Below are positions 35,708-45,454 of a stretch of 64,000 bases of DNA, one piece after another. Numbering within the stretch: the first letter of the stretch is position 1; each line of letters begins with the position of its first letter. A program made the position numbers and the translations under genes. Source of the DNA: Citrobacter telavivensis (GTDB lineage Bacteria; Pseudomonadota; Gammaproteobacteria; Enterobacterales; Enterobacteriaceae); the NCBI GenBank assembly GCA_009363175.1, contig CP045205.1, positions 5,332,001 through 5,396,000 of the forward strand, given 5' to 3'. The notes under the pieces are model-generated. The model saw nothing but the letters and a program-made list of their open reading frames with translations, was not told the origin of the DNA and did not search any database.

Positions 35708-37141
35708 ATGAAGCAAGGTTTGCAACTCAGGCTGAGCCAACAACTGGCGATGACGCCGCAACTACAACAGGCGATTCGTCTGTTGCAGTTGTCCACGCTG
35801 GAACTGCAGCAGGAACTCCAGCAGGCGCTGGAAAGTAATCCGCTGCTGGAGCAAACCGATCTTCACGACGAAGTTGATACCCACGAAACTCAGGACAGTG
35901 AATCGCTGGATACCGCCGACGCCCTCGAACAAAAAGAGATGCCGGAAGAGTTACCGCTCGACGCCAGCTGGGATGAAATCTACACCGCCGGGACGCCATC
36001 GGGCACCAGCGGTGACTACATCGACGATGAACTGCCCGTTTACCAGGGAGAAACCACACAGACCCTGCAGGATTATCTGATGTGGCAGGTAGAACTTACC
36101 CCGTTCTCCGATACCGACCGCGCGATCGCCACCTCGATTGTTGATGCCGTTGACGACACTGGCTATCTCACCGTTTCGCTGGACGATATCCTCGAAAGCA
36201 TGGGCAATGAAGAGGTGGGTCTTGACGAGGTTGAAGCCGTTCTCAAACGTATTCAGCGGTTTGATCCTGTTGGCGTGGCGGCAAAAGATCTGCGCGATTG
36301 TCTGCTGATCCAGCTCTCGCAGTTCGACAAAGCGACGCCTTTCCTTGAAGAAGCCCGGCAGATCATCAGCGATCATCTCGATCTGCTGGCGAACCACGAC
36401 TTCCGCACCCTGATGCGCGTCACGCGCCTCAAAGAAGAGGTGCTCAAAGAGGCGGTCAATCTGATTCAGTCGCTCGATCCCCGCCCCGGTCAGTCGATCC
36501 AGACCGGTGAGCCAGAATACGTGATCCCGGATGTACTGGTGCGTAAGCATAACGGTCACTGGACGGTCGAGCTCAACGGCGACAGCGTTCCCCGCCTACA
36601 GATTAATCAGCACTACGCCGCAATGTGCAGCGGTGGACGCAATGACGCCGACAGCCAGTACATCCGCAGCAATTTGCAGGACGCAAAGTGGTTGATTAAG
36701 AGTCTGGAGAGCCGCAACGATACCCTGTTGCGCGTCAGTCGCTGCATCGTTGAACAGCAGCAAGCCTTCTTTGAGCAAGGCGAAGAGTTTATGAAACCGA
36801 TGGTGCTGGCGGATATCGCCCAGGCCGTTGAGATGCACGAGTCGACCATTTCTCGTGTGACCACGCAGAAGTATCTGCACAGTCCACGCGGCATTTTTGA
36901 ACTGAAGTATTTTTTCTCCAGCCATGTGAATACCGAGGGGGGTGGCGAAGCTTCCTCCACGGCGATCCGCGCACTGGTGAAGAAGTTGATTGCGGCGGAA
37001 AACCCCGCGAAGCCCCTGAGCGACAGCAAGCTAACATCGATATTGTCGGAACAAGGTATCATGGTGGCGCGCCGCACCGTTGCGAAGTACCGAGAGTCTT
37101 TATCCATTCCGCCGTCAAACCAGCGCAAACAACTGGTTTGA
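35708..37141 (+). CDS. rpoN: RNA polymerase sigma-54 factor
   Basis: Sigma-54 directs nitrogen-related and other promoters with AAA activators. The 477 residues have the Gln/Leu-rich region I (first 50), acidic region II (55-110), core-binding region, helix-turn-helix near 367-386 and the RpoN box ARRTVAKYRE near 454. It heads the rpoN-hpf-ptsN-rapZ-npr group. Confidence 0.98.
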   Translation: MKQGLQLRLSQQLAMTPQLQQAIRLLQLSTLELQQELQQALESNPLLEQTDLHDEVDTHETQDSESLDTADALEQKEMPEELPLDASWDEIYTAGTPSGTSGDYIDDELPVYQGETTQTLQDYLMWQVELTPFSDTDRAIATSIVDAVDDTGYLTVSLDDILESMGNEEVGLDEVEAVLKRIQRFDPVGVAAKDLRDCLLIQLSQFDKATPFLEEARQIISDHLDLLANHDFRTLMRVTRLKEEVLKEAVNLIQSLDPRPGQSIQTGEPEYVIPDVLVRKHNGHWTVELNGDSVPRLQINQHYAAMCSGGRNDADSQYIRSNLQDAKWLIKSLESRNDTLLRVSRCIVEQQQAFFEQGEEFMKPMVLADIAQAVEMHESTISRVTTQKYLHSPRGIFELKYFFSSHVNTEGGGEASSTAIRALVKKLIAAENPAKPLSDSKLTSILSEQGIMVARRTVAKYRESLSIPPSNQRKQLV

Positions 37142-37163
37142 CCCAACCGATAAGGAAGACACT

Positions 37164-37451
37164 ATGCAGCTCAACATCACTGGAAACAACGTCGAGATCA
37201 CAGAAGCCCTGCGTGACTTTGTGAATACCAAGTTCGCCAAACTCGAACAGTATTTCGACAGGATCAATCAGGTCTATATTGTGTTGAAAGTGGAGAAAGT
37301 CACCCACATCTCGGATGCAACACTGCATGTAAACGGTGGCGAAATTCATGCCAGCGCGGAAGGTCAGGATATGTACGCGGCCATTGATGGCCTGATTGAT
37401 AAGCTGGCAAGACAGCTCACTAAACACAAAGATAAATTGAAACAACACTAA
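37164..37451 (+). CDS. hpf: Ribosome hibernation promoting factor HPF (short form)
   Basis: HPF converts 90S dimers to 100S hibernating ribosomes in stationary phase. The 95 residues match the short enterobacterial form and carry no C-terminal dimerisation domain. The ATG follows TAAGGAAG. Confidence 0.97.
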   Translation: MQLNITGNNVEITEALRDFVNTKFAKLEQYFDRINQVYIVLKVEKVTHISDATLHVNGGEIHASAEGQDMYAAIDGLIDKLARQLTKHKDKLKQH

Positions 37452-37566
37452 TTGTCCGGGCAGTTAGCGGGTGCAGGACGGCCTGTTGTGCAGAACAACA
37501 GGCCATTTGTACAGTTAGCGCTCCGAACTTGTCCCGCCGTTGTGGGGCAGGTTCTTAGGTGAAATT

Positions 37567-38058
37567 ATGATAAATAACGATACGTCTCTACAACTGAGCA
37601 GTGTACTTAACCAGGAATGTACGCGCAGTGCCGTTCACTGCCAGAGCAAAAAACGCGCGCTGGAAATCATCAGTGAACTGGCGGCAAAACAGCTCAGTTT
37701 ACCGCCGCAGGTCGTTTTTGAAGCGATCCTGACGCGCGAAAAAATGGGCAGTACCGGCATCGGCAATGGGATCGCCATCCCGCACGGTAAGCTGGAAGAA
37801 GATACTCTGCGCGCCGTCGGCGTGTTTGTGCAACTGGAAACGCCAATCGCCTTCGACGCGATTGATAACCAACCCGTTGATCTGCTTTTTGCTCTGCTGG
37901 TGCCTGCGGATCAAACCAAAACGCATCTGCATACGTTATCACTGGTGGCTAAGCGCCTGGCGGATAAAACCATCTGCCGTCGGCTGCGCGCCGCACAAAG
38001 CGATGAAGAGTTGTATCAAATCATCACTGACACCGAAGGTGGTCAGGATGAAGCGTAA
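37567..38058 (+). CDS. ptsN: Nitrogen PTS EIIA component PtsN
   Basis: PtsN receives phosphate from NPr and regulates potassium transport and other targets. The 163-residue EIIA domain has the phospho-accepting His in GIAIPHGKL (about 73). The start at MINNDTSLQLSSV matches E. coli. It lies between hpf and rapZ. Confidence 0.97.
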   Translation: MINNDTSLQLSSVLNQECTRSAVHCQSKKRALEIISELAAKQLSLPPQVVFEAILTREKMGSTGIGNGIAIPHGKLEEDTLRAVGVFVQLETPIAFDAIDNQPVDLLFALLVPADQTKTHLHTLSLVAKRLADKTICRRLRAAQSDEELYQIITDTEGGQDEA

Positions 38059-38091
38059 CTCCCCTTTTGCCGTGGTGAGGAGAAACAGTAC

Positions 38092-38946
38092 ATGGTACTG
38101 ATGATCGTCAGCGGTCGTTCAGGGTCAGGTAAATCTGTTGCCCTGCGCGCGCTGGAAGATATGGGCTTTTACTGCGTGGATAACCTCCCCGTGGTGCTGT
38201 TACCCGATCTGGCTCGTACGCTTGCCGAACGCCAGATTTCGGCAGCGGTCAGCATTGACGTACGCAATATGCCAGAGTCGCCAGAAATTTTTGAGCAGGC
38301 AATGAACAACCTGCCCGAGGCGTTCTCGCCGCAGCTGCTGTTTCTTGATGCCGATCGCAACACGTTGATTCGTCGCTATAGCGATACGCGTCGTCTGCAC
38401 CCCCTCTCCAGCAAAAACCTGTCGCTGGAAAGCGCCATCGATCAGGAAAGCGACCTGCTGGAACCGCTGCGTTCTCGCGCCGACCTGATTGTCGACACCT
38501 CAGAAATGTCGGTACATGAACTGGCAGAAATGCTGCGAACTCGCCTGTTGGGTAAACGTGAGCGTGAACTGACCATGGTGTTTGAGTCCTTCGGCTTTAA
38601 GCATGGGATCCCCATCGATGCCGATTACGTCTTCGACGTACGCTTCCTGCCGAACCCGCACTGGGACCCGAAACTACGTCCGATGACCGGTCTCGACAAA
38701 CCCGTTGCCGCCTTCCTCGACAGGCACACAGAAGTACACAATTTTATCTACCAGACTCGCAGCTATCTTGAGCTATGGTTACCCATGCTGGAGACCAACA
38801 ACCGTAGCTATCTGACCGTTGCTATCGGTTGTACCGGCGGGAAACACCGTTCGGTGTATATTGCAGAACAGCTGGCAGACTACTTCCGCTCACGCGGTAA
38901 AAACGTACAGTCACGCCATCGTACGCTGGAAAAACGCAAAACATGA
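38092..38946 (+). CDS. rapZ: RNase adapter protein RapZ
   Basis: RapZ binds GlmZ/GlmY sRNAs and presents GlmZ to RNase E, controlling glmS. The 284 residues show Walker A GRSGSGKS near 8, a Walker B-like segment and the C-terminal RNA-binding basic stretch (SRHRTLEKRK). It overlaps npr by 4 bp. Confidence 0.98.
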   Translation: MVLMIVSGRSGSGKSVALRALEDMGFYCVDNLPVVLLPDLARTLAERQISAAVSIDVRNMPESPEIFEQAMNNLPEAFSPQLLFLDADRNTLIRRYSDTRRLHPLSSKNLSLESAIDQESDLLEPLRSRADLIVDTSEMSVHELAEMLRTRLLGKRERELTMVFESFGFKHGIPIDADYVFDVRFLPNPHWDPKLRPMTGLDKPVAAFLDRHTEVHNFIYQTRSYLELWLPMLETNNRSYLTVAIGCTGGKHRSVYIAEQLADYFRSRGKNVQSRHRTLEKRKT

Positions 38947-39215
38947 CCGTGAAGCAAATTGTTGAAATTACGAATAAGCTGGGCATGCATGCCCGGCCAG
39001 CAATGAAGCTCTTTGAATTAATGCAGGGATTTGATGCGGAAGTCCTGCTACGAAATGATGAAGGCACCGAAGCGGAAGCCAACAGCGTCATCGCTTTGCT
39101 GATGCTGGACTCCGCCAAAGGCCGACAAATTGAGATCGAAGCCTCGGGTCCGCAAGAAGTCGAAGCGCTGGCCGCCGTCATCGCCCTTTTCAATTCGGGA
39201 TTCGACGAAGACTAA
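38943..39215 (+). CDS. npr: Phosphocarrier protein NPr
   Basis: NPr is the HPr-like carrier of the nitrogen PTS, passing phosphate from PtsP to PtsN. The 90 residues carry the active His in LGMHARPAM (about 16). Confidence 0.97.
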   Translation: MTVKQIVEITNKLGMHARPAMKLFELMQGFDAEVLLRNDEGTEAEANSVIALLMLDSAKGRQIEIEASGPQEVEALAAVIALFNSGFDED

Positions 39216-39244
39216 GCTTTCACGTCCGACGGATAGCTTCACAG

Positions 39245-39267
39245 AAAACGCCACCCGGCGTTTTTTT
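39245..39267 (+). terminator. npr terminator
   Basis: AAAACGCC/GGCGTTTT hairpin with a T-run, 30 bp after npr; end of the rpoN operon. Confidence 0.88.
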
Positions 39268-39320
39268 ATTTTTTACCCCCTTAACTGTACAATTCGTGCG
39301 CTTTTTCACTTAAGGATTAT

Positions 39321-39337
39321 CTTAAGAAAACCTTAAG
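39321..39337 (+). promoter_or_regulatory. PmrA (BasR) box upstream of yrbL
   Basis: CTTAAG-AAAAC-CTTAAG is a perfect direct repeat with the N5 spacing expected for PmrA; a third CTTAAG lies at 39309-39314. Confidence 0.75.
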
Positions 39338-39343
39338 ACAAGT

Positions 39344-39377
39344 CGTTTAGGTTTCATTTAACTTGAGTGTTCATACT
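39344..39377 (+). promoter_or_regulatory. PhoP box and -10 element of yrbL
   Basis: CGTTTA-N5-CATTTA (39344-39360) matches the PhoP direct repeat. A CATACT -10 lies 11 bp downstream at 39372-39377, the usual PhoP class spacing. E. coli yrbL is known to respond to PhoPQ and PmrAB/BasSR. Confidence 0.7.
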
Positions 39378-39413
39378 GGATTATTGTCAGTAAATATTTC
39401 CAGGATATCACTC

Positions 39414-40046
39414 ATGATTCGTTTATCAGCAGAGACTCCCCTGGGCACCGGACGACATCGTAAGTGCTATGCGCATCCGGATGATGCTCAGCGTTGTATT
39501 AAGATTGTTTACAACAGTGGCCAGGGCGGCGACAAAGAGACACAGCGCGAGCTGAAGTACTACGCGCACCTCTCTCGCTACCTGAAAGACTGGAGCGGTA
39601 TCCCGCGCTATTACGGCACGGTAGAGACCGACTGCGGAACGGGTTATGTTTACGATGTGATTGCCGATTACGACGGCAAGCCGTCCATCACTCTCACCGA
39701 ATTTGCCCGCCAATGTCGTTACGAAGACGACTTTGTCGTGCTACGTCAGATGCTGAAGAAGCTAAAACGCTACCTGCGTGACAACCATATCGTTACCATG
39801 ACGCTGAAACCACAGAACGTTCTCTGTCACCGTATCAGCGAATCGGAAGTGGTGCCGGTGGTTTGCGATAACATTGGCGAAGGAACGTTGATCCCGCTGG
39901 CGACCTGGTCAAAATGGTTCTGCCGTCGTAAGCAGGAAAGATTGTGGCAGCGTTTTATCGCCCAACCGGTCCTGGCCGTCGCGCTGGAAAAAGAAGCCCA
40001 ACCGAAAGAACGCGGCGGATTGTCGCTCTCTTCGCGCGAGGCTTAA
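39414..40046 (+). CDS. yrbL: PhoP-regulated protein YrbL
   Basis: The 210-residue cytoplasmic protein YrbL has a protein-kinase-like fold (conserved GTGRHRKCYAHP loop, VTMTLKPQN catalytic-like loop, VCDNIG). Its biochemical role is not settled. The ATG at 39414 follows PmrA and PhoP boxes. Its stop overlaps the convergent mtgA stop by 4 bp. Confidence 0.94.
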   Translation: MIRLSAETPLGTGRHRKCYAHPDDAQRCIKIVYNSGQGGDKETQRELKYYAHLSRYLKDWSGIPRYYGTVETDCGTGYVYDVIADYDGKPSITLTEFARQCRYEDDFVVLRQMLKKLKRYLRDNHIVTMTLKPQNVLCHRISESEVVPVVCDNIGEGTLIPLATWSKWFCRRKQERLWQRFIAQPVLAVALEKEAQPKERGGLSLSSREA

Positions 40047-40762
40047 TGCAGGTGATGGCGGGTCATAAATGACTCCCCGCCCAACTGCCGCATTTGACGC
40101 AGTATCCACGCCTGACGGCTACGCACATAGCCTGAGGGCGCGGCGGCCTTAAAGCGCAGAGGATTGGGCAACACAGCAGCAAGCAGCGCCGCTTCTGACT
40201 GGGTTAATCGGCTGGCCGGTTTGCCAAAATAGCGCTGCGCCGCGGCTTCCACGCCAAATACGCCATCACCAAATTCCGCGATATTCAGGTAAACGGTGAG
40301 GATCCGTTTCTTACTCCAGACGGTCTCAACGCCGACCGTAAGCCCGGCCTCAAGTCCTTTGCGTAGCCAACTGCGCCCATCCCAGAGAAAGAGATTCTTA
40401 ACGGTCTGCTGTGACAACGTCGAGGCACCGCGAATGCGGTTTTCATTACGTTCGTTATGTGACAACGCCTTCTCGATGGCGGCGACGTCAAAGCCCCAGT
40501 GGTCCGGGAAGGTCTGGTCTTCTGCGGCAATCACCGCGAGTCCCATCCACGGTGAGATCTCATCCATGCTCACCCAGTCGGAATGGGCAACATAGCCAAA
40601 ATCGCCCTGTAGCCAGGCGCCTACCTGTCGCTCGACCATCACCGCCGAAAAGGGAACAGGCACCACGCTGAACAACGCAATGCCACCTCCCCAGAACACA
40701 GCAAGGACGATCGCGACACGCCACATCACCCGCCGCAGAAAGACGAAAACTCCTTTTTTCAT
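40043..40762 (-). CDS. mtgA: Monofunctional peptidoglycan glycosyltransferase MtgA
   Basis: MtgA polymerises glycan strands from lipid II. The 239 residues have one N-terminal membrane anchor (about 11-35) and the GT51 motifs AEDQTFPDHWGFD and RGASTLSQQTVKNL. It overlaps elbB by 4 bp and is co-transcribed with it. Confidence 0.97.
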   Translation of the reverse strand: MKKGVFVFLRRVMWRVAIVLAVFWGGGIALFSVVPVPFSAVMVERQVGAWLQGDFGYVAHSDWVSMDEISPWMGLAVIAAEDQTFPDHWGFDVAAIEKALSHNERNENRIRGASTLSQQTVKNLFLWDGRSWLRKGLEAGLTVGVETVWSKKRILTVYLNIAEFGDGVFGVEAAAQRYFGKPASRLTQSEAALLAAVLPNPLRFKAAAPSGYVRSRQAWILRQMRQLGGESFMTRHHLH

Positions 40763-41412
40763 TCCGCCAGAACCAGCACGCGTGATACCAGTTTTTCGAT
40801 ACCCATTGCCGCCTGAGCGATATCCTGCGCCAGCATATAGGCAGGCGTAGTGACGATTTTATTGTCTTCATCAACGACGATATCGTCGACCGGGCACGGT
40901 ACATGCTCCGCCCCCATCTCTTCCAGCACTTCTGCCGTATCAATATCGGTCCCGATAGTCAAACGCAGCGGGAAGTCGAAGATTTTCGGCAGCATTGCCG
41001 GGGCGATGCACATAAAACCCAGCGGCTTACCAGACTGGTGCATCGCCAACGCGAGCCCGGCTAAATCCGGATCAACCCGGCATTCGCTGCCCTGACTGGC
41101 GAAGTTGCTCAAATTTTTAGCCGCGCCGAAACCACCGGGAACAATCAGCGCATCCAGGTCCGTCGAGACGGCCTGAGAAAGTGGACGAATATTGCCACGC
41201 GTAATACGAGCCGCTTCAATCAGCACATTGCGGGTTTCCGCCATCGGTTCGCCCGTCAGATGATTAATGACATCAACCTGCGCTTTGTCGGGCGCGAAGC
41301 AGACGGCCTGCGCACCGCTGCGGGCAATAGCCAGCAACGTCAGTACGGCTTCATGAATTTCAGCACCGTCATACACACCGCATCCACTAAGAACTACGCC
41401 AATTTTTTTCAT
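40759..41412 (-). CDS. elbB: DJ-1/PfpI-family glyoxalase ElbB
   Basis: This is a 217-residue class I glutamine amidotransferase-like protein with VVLSGCGVYDGAEIHE at the N-terminus and a central VPGGFGAAKNL block. E. coli ElbB has weak glyoxalase activity. It precedes mtgA. Confidence 0.95.
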   Translation of the reverse strand: MKKIGVVLSGCGVYDGAEIHEAVLTLLAIARSGAQAVCFAPDKAQVDVINHLTGEPMAETRNVLIEAARITRGNIRPLSQAVSTDLDALIVPGGFGAAKNLSNFASQGSECRVDPDLAGLALAMHQSGKPLGFMCIAPAMLPKIFDFPLRLTIGTDIDTAEVLEEMGAEHVPCPVDDIVVDEDNKIVTTPAYMLAQDIAQAAMGIEKLVSRVLVLAE

Positions 41413-41529
41413 TCAAATGTCCTTTTCACCACTTTCTGCAGCACATTAATAATTGTGATTAAAATGCTACGCTTCACACATTTAACTGATTCATGTAACA
41501 AAGCATTTAAGATTTGCTATCTTAACTGC

Positions 41530-41650
41530 GTGCGGCCCGAATTTAAGCGCTGCGCCTTTTAAATCACAATTATAACTTACGGCGCAGCCACGATTTCCCT
41601 GGTGTTGGCGCAGTATTCGCGCACCCCGGTCAAGCCGGGGTCATTTTTTT
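41530..41650 (+). ncRNA. arcZ: Small regulatory RNA ArcZ
   Basis: The 121-nt Hfq-binding sRNA ArcZ lies between elbB and arcB, antisense to the arcB 3' end. The start GTGCGGCC and the 3' half (GATTTCCCTGGTGTTGGCGC seed region and CCCCGGTC/GCCGGGG terminator with T7) match E. coli ArcZ; the central part differs. It activates rpoS and represses motility genes. A TATCTT -10 lies just upstream. Its terminator overlaps the arcB stop. Confidence 0.93.
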
Positions 41651-43977
41651 CCAGCGTTTGCCACCCAGGCTTTTAACACCGCAACGTCGTGTTGCCACTC
41701 CTGCTTCATCTCTTCAATCCATTCGCCCACGTTATCTTCCCATGCAGGAAGATCGGGTGACTGGATCTGCTGCCCCAGTTGTTGCAGATGACGAAGGCCA
41801 ACAGAACCAGCAGCCCCTTTAATTTTGTGCCCTTCTTCAACCACACCTTTCTTATCACGCGCGGTCAGATTGGATTCCAGAACGCTTAAATAGCCTGGCA
41901 TCATCTTCTCGAAGACTGCCAGCCCATCGGTAATCAGTTTCGGCCCCACCAGCTCTATGTACTGTTCCAGCATCGGAATATCTAATAGCGCTTGCGATTT
42001 ACTGCTCTCTTCAGATTTCACCGTGCACTCCTCTTCGTCTTGGGTATCCCAGTACTTCTTAATCATGGCGGTTAACGCCGGTACCGATAGCGGCTTGCTC
42101 AGCACGTCATCCATACCCGCATCCAGATACTCTTTTTTATCTTTCAGGACGTTCGCCGTAAGCGCCACCAGTGGCGGCAGATCTTCACGCGTATAGCGCT
42201 GGGTTAGTTCGCGCGAAATATCGAGGCCGGTCATATCCGGCAACTGAATATCCAGCAACACCAGGTCATACTCACCCGGCGTGAACATCTCCAGCGCCGC
42301 TTTCCCGGTCATGGCGACATCCACGCTGTTGCCGAGTTTTTCCAGCACCGAGCGTGCCACAATGACGTTCAGTTCGATATCTTCCACCAGCAGGACGTTC
42401 AATGCCGGCAGCGGCAAATCATCATCCTCAAATGCATCTTCAACTTCTTCCGCCACCGCAGGCGCATTGACGGTCAAGGTAAAGATCGAGCCTTTGCCGG
42501 GCTGACTTACCACGGTGATATCCCCACCCATGTTTTTTGCCAGACGTCGCGAGACCGCCAGACCGATGCCCGTACCGGTCGCCGGTTTTCCGCCGTGGCT
42601 GTCTTTCACCTGATAATACATGGCGAAGATTTTATCCTGCTCATCCTGCGGAATGCCGATGCCGGAGTCTTCCACTTCAAAGTGCAGAATGCCGCCTGCG
42701 TCGTAACGTACGCGCACGGTCACCTGACCCTGCTGGGTAAATTTCACTGCGTTGCTGATAAGGTTCCACAGGATCTGCCGCAGACGCGTTCCGTCGGTCA
42801 CGACTTTATGCGGCAGCGGCAAGGTCGGGTCGAGCACAAAACGCAATCCTTTCTGCTGCACCTGCAGGCCAGAGAGGTTCTCCAGATCGGCCAGGAAGCT
42901 GGTGAAATCCACCGGCTGGTTATCCAGTTGAACTTTGCGCCGCTCCATCTTATCCATATCAATGATATCGTTGAAGATATTCCCCAACGTCACGGCGGAG
43001 ACATGGATAGTTTTCAGGTATTTTTCCTGCTCGGTCGTCAGTTCAGTATCCAGCAGAATACGGCTCAGGCCGACAATTCCGTTCAGCGGCGTACGCAGTT
43101 CGTGACTGATGGTGGAGATAAAGGTCGTTTTATCGCGACTGGCGCGTTCAAGTGCATCCTGATAGCGCTTGCGCTCGGTAATATCACGACCAAATCCCAT
43201 CAGGCCATGACGTTTACCCACGCGATCGTAATAAGGTACTTTGCGGATTTCAAAACAGGCTTTGCGCCCGTCCGGATAATCGAGCCATTGCTCATAGGTC
43301 AGCGACACATTATGGCGGAAGACTTTTTCGTCGGTCTCAATGACCTTTTCGGCCGCTTCCGGCGAGTACACATCGGCAGGCTTTAAATGCACCAGCTGCT
43401 TTTCGCTTTTGCCGGTGAGCAATTCCATCGCCCGGTTACAGCCGGAAAACTCTTTATCTTCATTGCGATAAAAAACCAGATCTGGCGAGGCATCCAGAAA
43501 GGAACGTAAGAAAGAGGATTGCTGTTCAAGCTGAATCTGCGCCTCTTCGCGCTCTTTGATCTCAACTTTGAGCTGTTCAAACGTTGACTGGCGTTCCGCC
43601 TCCGCCTTTTCGCGGTCGGCAATCTCCTGATTCAACTGCGAAATATTATCTTTCAGTTGGACGTTAAGCTTGAGGTCGCGTTCGCGCATCTCTTCCAGCT
43701 TTTGCACCAGTCGGGATAACCGCTGACGGGACTCCTCCAGTTGCTCCACCACCACCGACAAAAAATAGACCGCCCAGGGGGTGATTAACAAACCAAAGAA
43801 AATGGAGCGAATGACATCGATCTGTTCGACCCGACCATGCAGCACCATGGTGACCGCCATCTGCACCACAATTGCCAGCACAACGAGCGCTAACGCCAGC
43901 AACAGCGAAAAGCGCACCAGACCCAATTTCATCATCAGGTCCACATAGTACTGCGCCAGCATACGAATTTGCTTCAT
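41641..43977 (-). CDS. arcB: Aerobic respiration control sensor kinase ArcB
   Basis: ArcB senses quinone redox state and phosphorylates ArcA. The 778-residue tripartite hybrid kinase has two membrane segments (about 23-77), a coiled coil, a PAS domain, the H-box ISHELRTPLNG (His about 292), an HATPase domain, a receiver (LLDIQLPDMTG, Asp about 576) and an HPt domain (HKIKGAAGSVG, His about 717). arcZ is antisense to its 3' end. Confidence 0.98.
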   Translation of the reverse strand: MKQIRMLAQYYVDLMMKLGLVRFSLLLALALVVLAIVVQMAVTMVLHGRVEQIDVIRSIFFGLLITPWAVYFLSVVVEQLEESRQRLSRLVQKLEEMRERDLKLNVQLKDNISQLNQEIADREKAEAERQSTFEQLKVEIKEREEAQIQLEQQSSFLRSFLDASPDLVFYRNEDKEFSGCNRAMELLTGKSEKQLVHLKPADVYSPEAAEKVIETDEKVFRHNVSLTYEQWLDYPDGRKACFEIRKVPYYDRVGKRHGLMGFGRDITERKRYQDALERASRDKTTFISTISHELRTPLNGIVGLSRILLDTELTTEQEKYLKTIHVSAVTLGNIFNDIIDMDKMERRKVQLDNQPVDFTSFLADLENLSGLQVQQKGLRFVLDPTLPLPHKVVTDGTRLRQILWNLISNAVKFTQQGQVTVRVRYDAGGILHFEVEDSGIGIPQDEQDKIFAMYYQVKDSHGGKPATGTGIGLAVSRRLAKNMGGDITVVSQPGKGSIFTLTVNAPAVAEEVEDAFEDDDLPLPALNVLLVEDIELNVIVARSVLEKLGNSVDVAMTGKAALEMFTPGEYDLVLLDIQLPDMTGLDISRELTQRYTREDLPPLVALTANVLKDKKEYLDAGMDDVLSKPLSVPALTAMIKKYWDTQDEEECTVKSEESSKSQALLDIPMLEQYIELVGPKLITDGLAVFEKMMPGYLSVLESNLTARDKKGVVEEGHKIKGAAGSVGLRHLQQLGQQIQSPDLPAWEDNVGEWIEEMKQEWQHDVAVLKAWVANAGKK

Positions 43978-44070
43978 CAGGGATTTCCTTTACGACAACC
44001 TGGCACAATAATACTCAATTCTGCGCAAGACGTTAGAGAATGTGCAAGAAATCCGTAGGCCCGTCATAGT

Positions 44071-45000
44071 TCAGGCGTCAGGCGAAACCCATGGCCGCCC
44101 AAGCGCAGAACCCTGTACGCCATGAGTATTCAAATAACGATCCAGTTCGACCATCCCGGTCCAGCGGTTTTCGCACCACAGCGGTGCCAGCAGCGTGGGG
44201 CGGCGTGCGCTGGCAGAAATACGATGATAAATCACCTCCGGCGGCGTATGGCGGATCATCTCGCCTGCGGTTTGCGTGTAGTCCGCCAGTTCAATCCCGT
44301 TCAGACGCCCCGCCTCCCATGCTCTGGCCATAATGCTTCCCTTCACGATGTGCAGCGGGTGCAGTTTGATGCCATCCACTCCCGTCTCCACCACCCGCTC
44401 AAGCGTTTGCAGGCATTCGGCCTGCCCTTCTCCCGGCAGGCCGACAATAAGATGCGAACAGACTTTCAGTCCGCGCTCACGCGCAAGGCGGGTCGTGCGC
44501 TGATAGCAGGCAAAATCGTGCCCGCGATTGATACGATGCAGGGTTTTGTCATGCGCGGTTTGCAATCCCAGCTCCAGCCACACTTCATAACCCTGATCTT
44601 TATATTCACAGAGCAGATCGAGAACCGCCTCCGGTACGCAGTCGGGACGCGTCCCCACGCACAGGCCAACAATACTGGCCTGGCTGACTGCCTGCTGATA
44701 CATCGAACGCAATACCTGCACTTCAGCAAAGGTACTGGTGTAGGCCTGGAAGTAGGCCAGATAACGTTTCGCCCGATTAACCCGATGCGCCTGGTGCGCG
44801 AGCTGTTCCGCGATCGAATGATGCTGCTGCGCTTCATCCGCAAAAGAAGCAACATTACAGAAGGTGCAGCCGCCGCGTCCGATGGTGCCATCGCGATTTG
44901 GGCAGCTAAATCCACCGTGGAGCGTCAGTTTATGAACCTTTTGTCCATAACGACGAGAAAGATCCCCACCAAACATATTGACTAATTTCTGTAACTGCAT
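44071..45000 (-). CDS. yhcC: Radical SAM protein YhcC
   Basis: This 309-residue radical SAM enzyme of the YtqA/Elp3-like group has its cluster cysteines in FSCPNRDG and GGCTFCN. The start at MQLQKLVNMFGG gives the E. coli length. Its function is unknown. Confidence 0.95.
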   Translation of the reverse strand: MQLQKLVNMFGGDLSRRYGQKVHKLTLHGGFSCPNRDGTIGRGGCTFCNVASFADEAQQHHSIAEQLAHQAHRVNRAKRYLAYFQAYTSTFAEVQVLRSMYQQAVSQASIVGLCVGTRPDCVPEAVLDLLCEYKDQGYEVWLELGLQTAHDKTLHRINRGHDFACYQRTTRLARERGLKVCSHLIVGLPGEGQAECLQTLERVVETGVDGIKLHPLHIVKGSIMARAWEAGRLNGIELADYTQTAGEMIRHTPPEVIYHRISASARRPTLLAPLWCENRWTGMVELDRYLNTHGVQGSALGRPWVSPDA

Positions 45001-45298
45001 AATCTGATAGACCGCGCCTTGAAAAGAGGCCAAAGCCTGCCATTTTTAGCCCTTGTCGGCGATGACCTGGATCAATCGCCCCGGCAGGCTTTTATCAATT
45101 GCATATCCAGTCAAAATAAACGATATTTCATTCACAACCCAGCCAATTACTTTTCCTTATCTCCGGCCATTTTTTTTATCTTCTGACGTCGATTGCGCAA
45201 AAACAGTGACATAAAACGCCATATCGCAACAAACCAGCATGAAACACTGTATATGACGGTGAATAAAGCGGAGACATGAGCTAACAGGCGGTTATGAC

Positions 45299-45314
45299 AG
45301 TGAGACAGATCACA
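45299..45314 (+). promoter_or_regulatory. CRP-like site upstream of gltB
   Basis: AGTGA-gacaga-TCACA matches the CRP consensus at nine of ten positions, about 112 bp before the -35 element. CRP control of gltBD is reported for E. coli. Confidence 0.5.
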
Positions 45315-45425
45315 CTCCCCGCCTCGTTTCCAGTACGTTAATTCAATGTCAAAATGATATTATTCTTAATACTTTCATCAAGATATATGCTCGATAGCAC
45401 ATTATTAGAGAAATAAGATTGCCAT

Positions 45426-45454
45426 TTGACCTGTGTGTGGATTCCCGATAACGT
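45426..45454 (+). promoter_or_regulatory. Candidate gltBD promoter
   Basis: -35 TTGACC (45426-45431), 17-bp spacer, -10 TAACGT (45449-45454). This implies a leader of about 225 nt before the gltB start. Confidence 0.45.
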
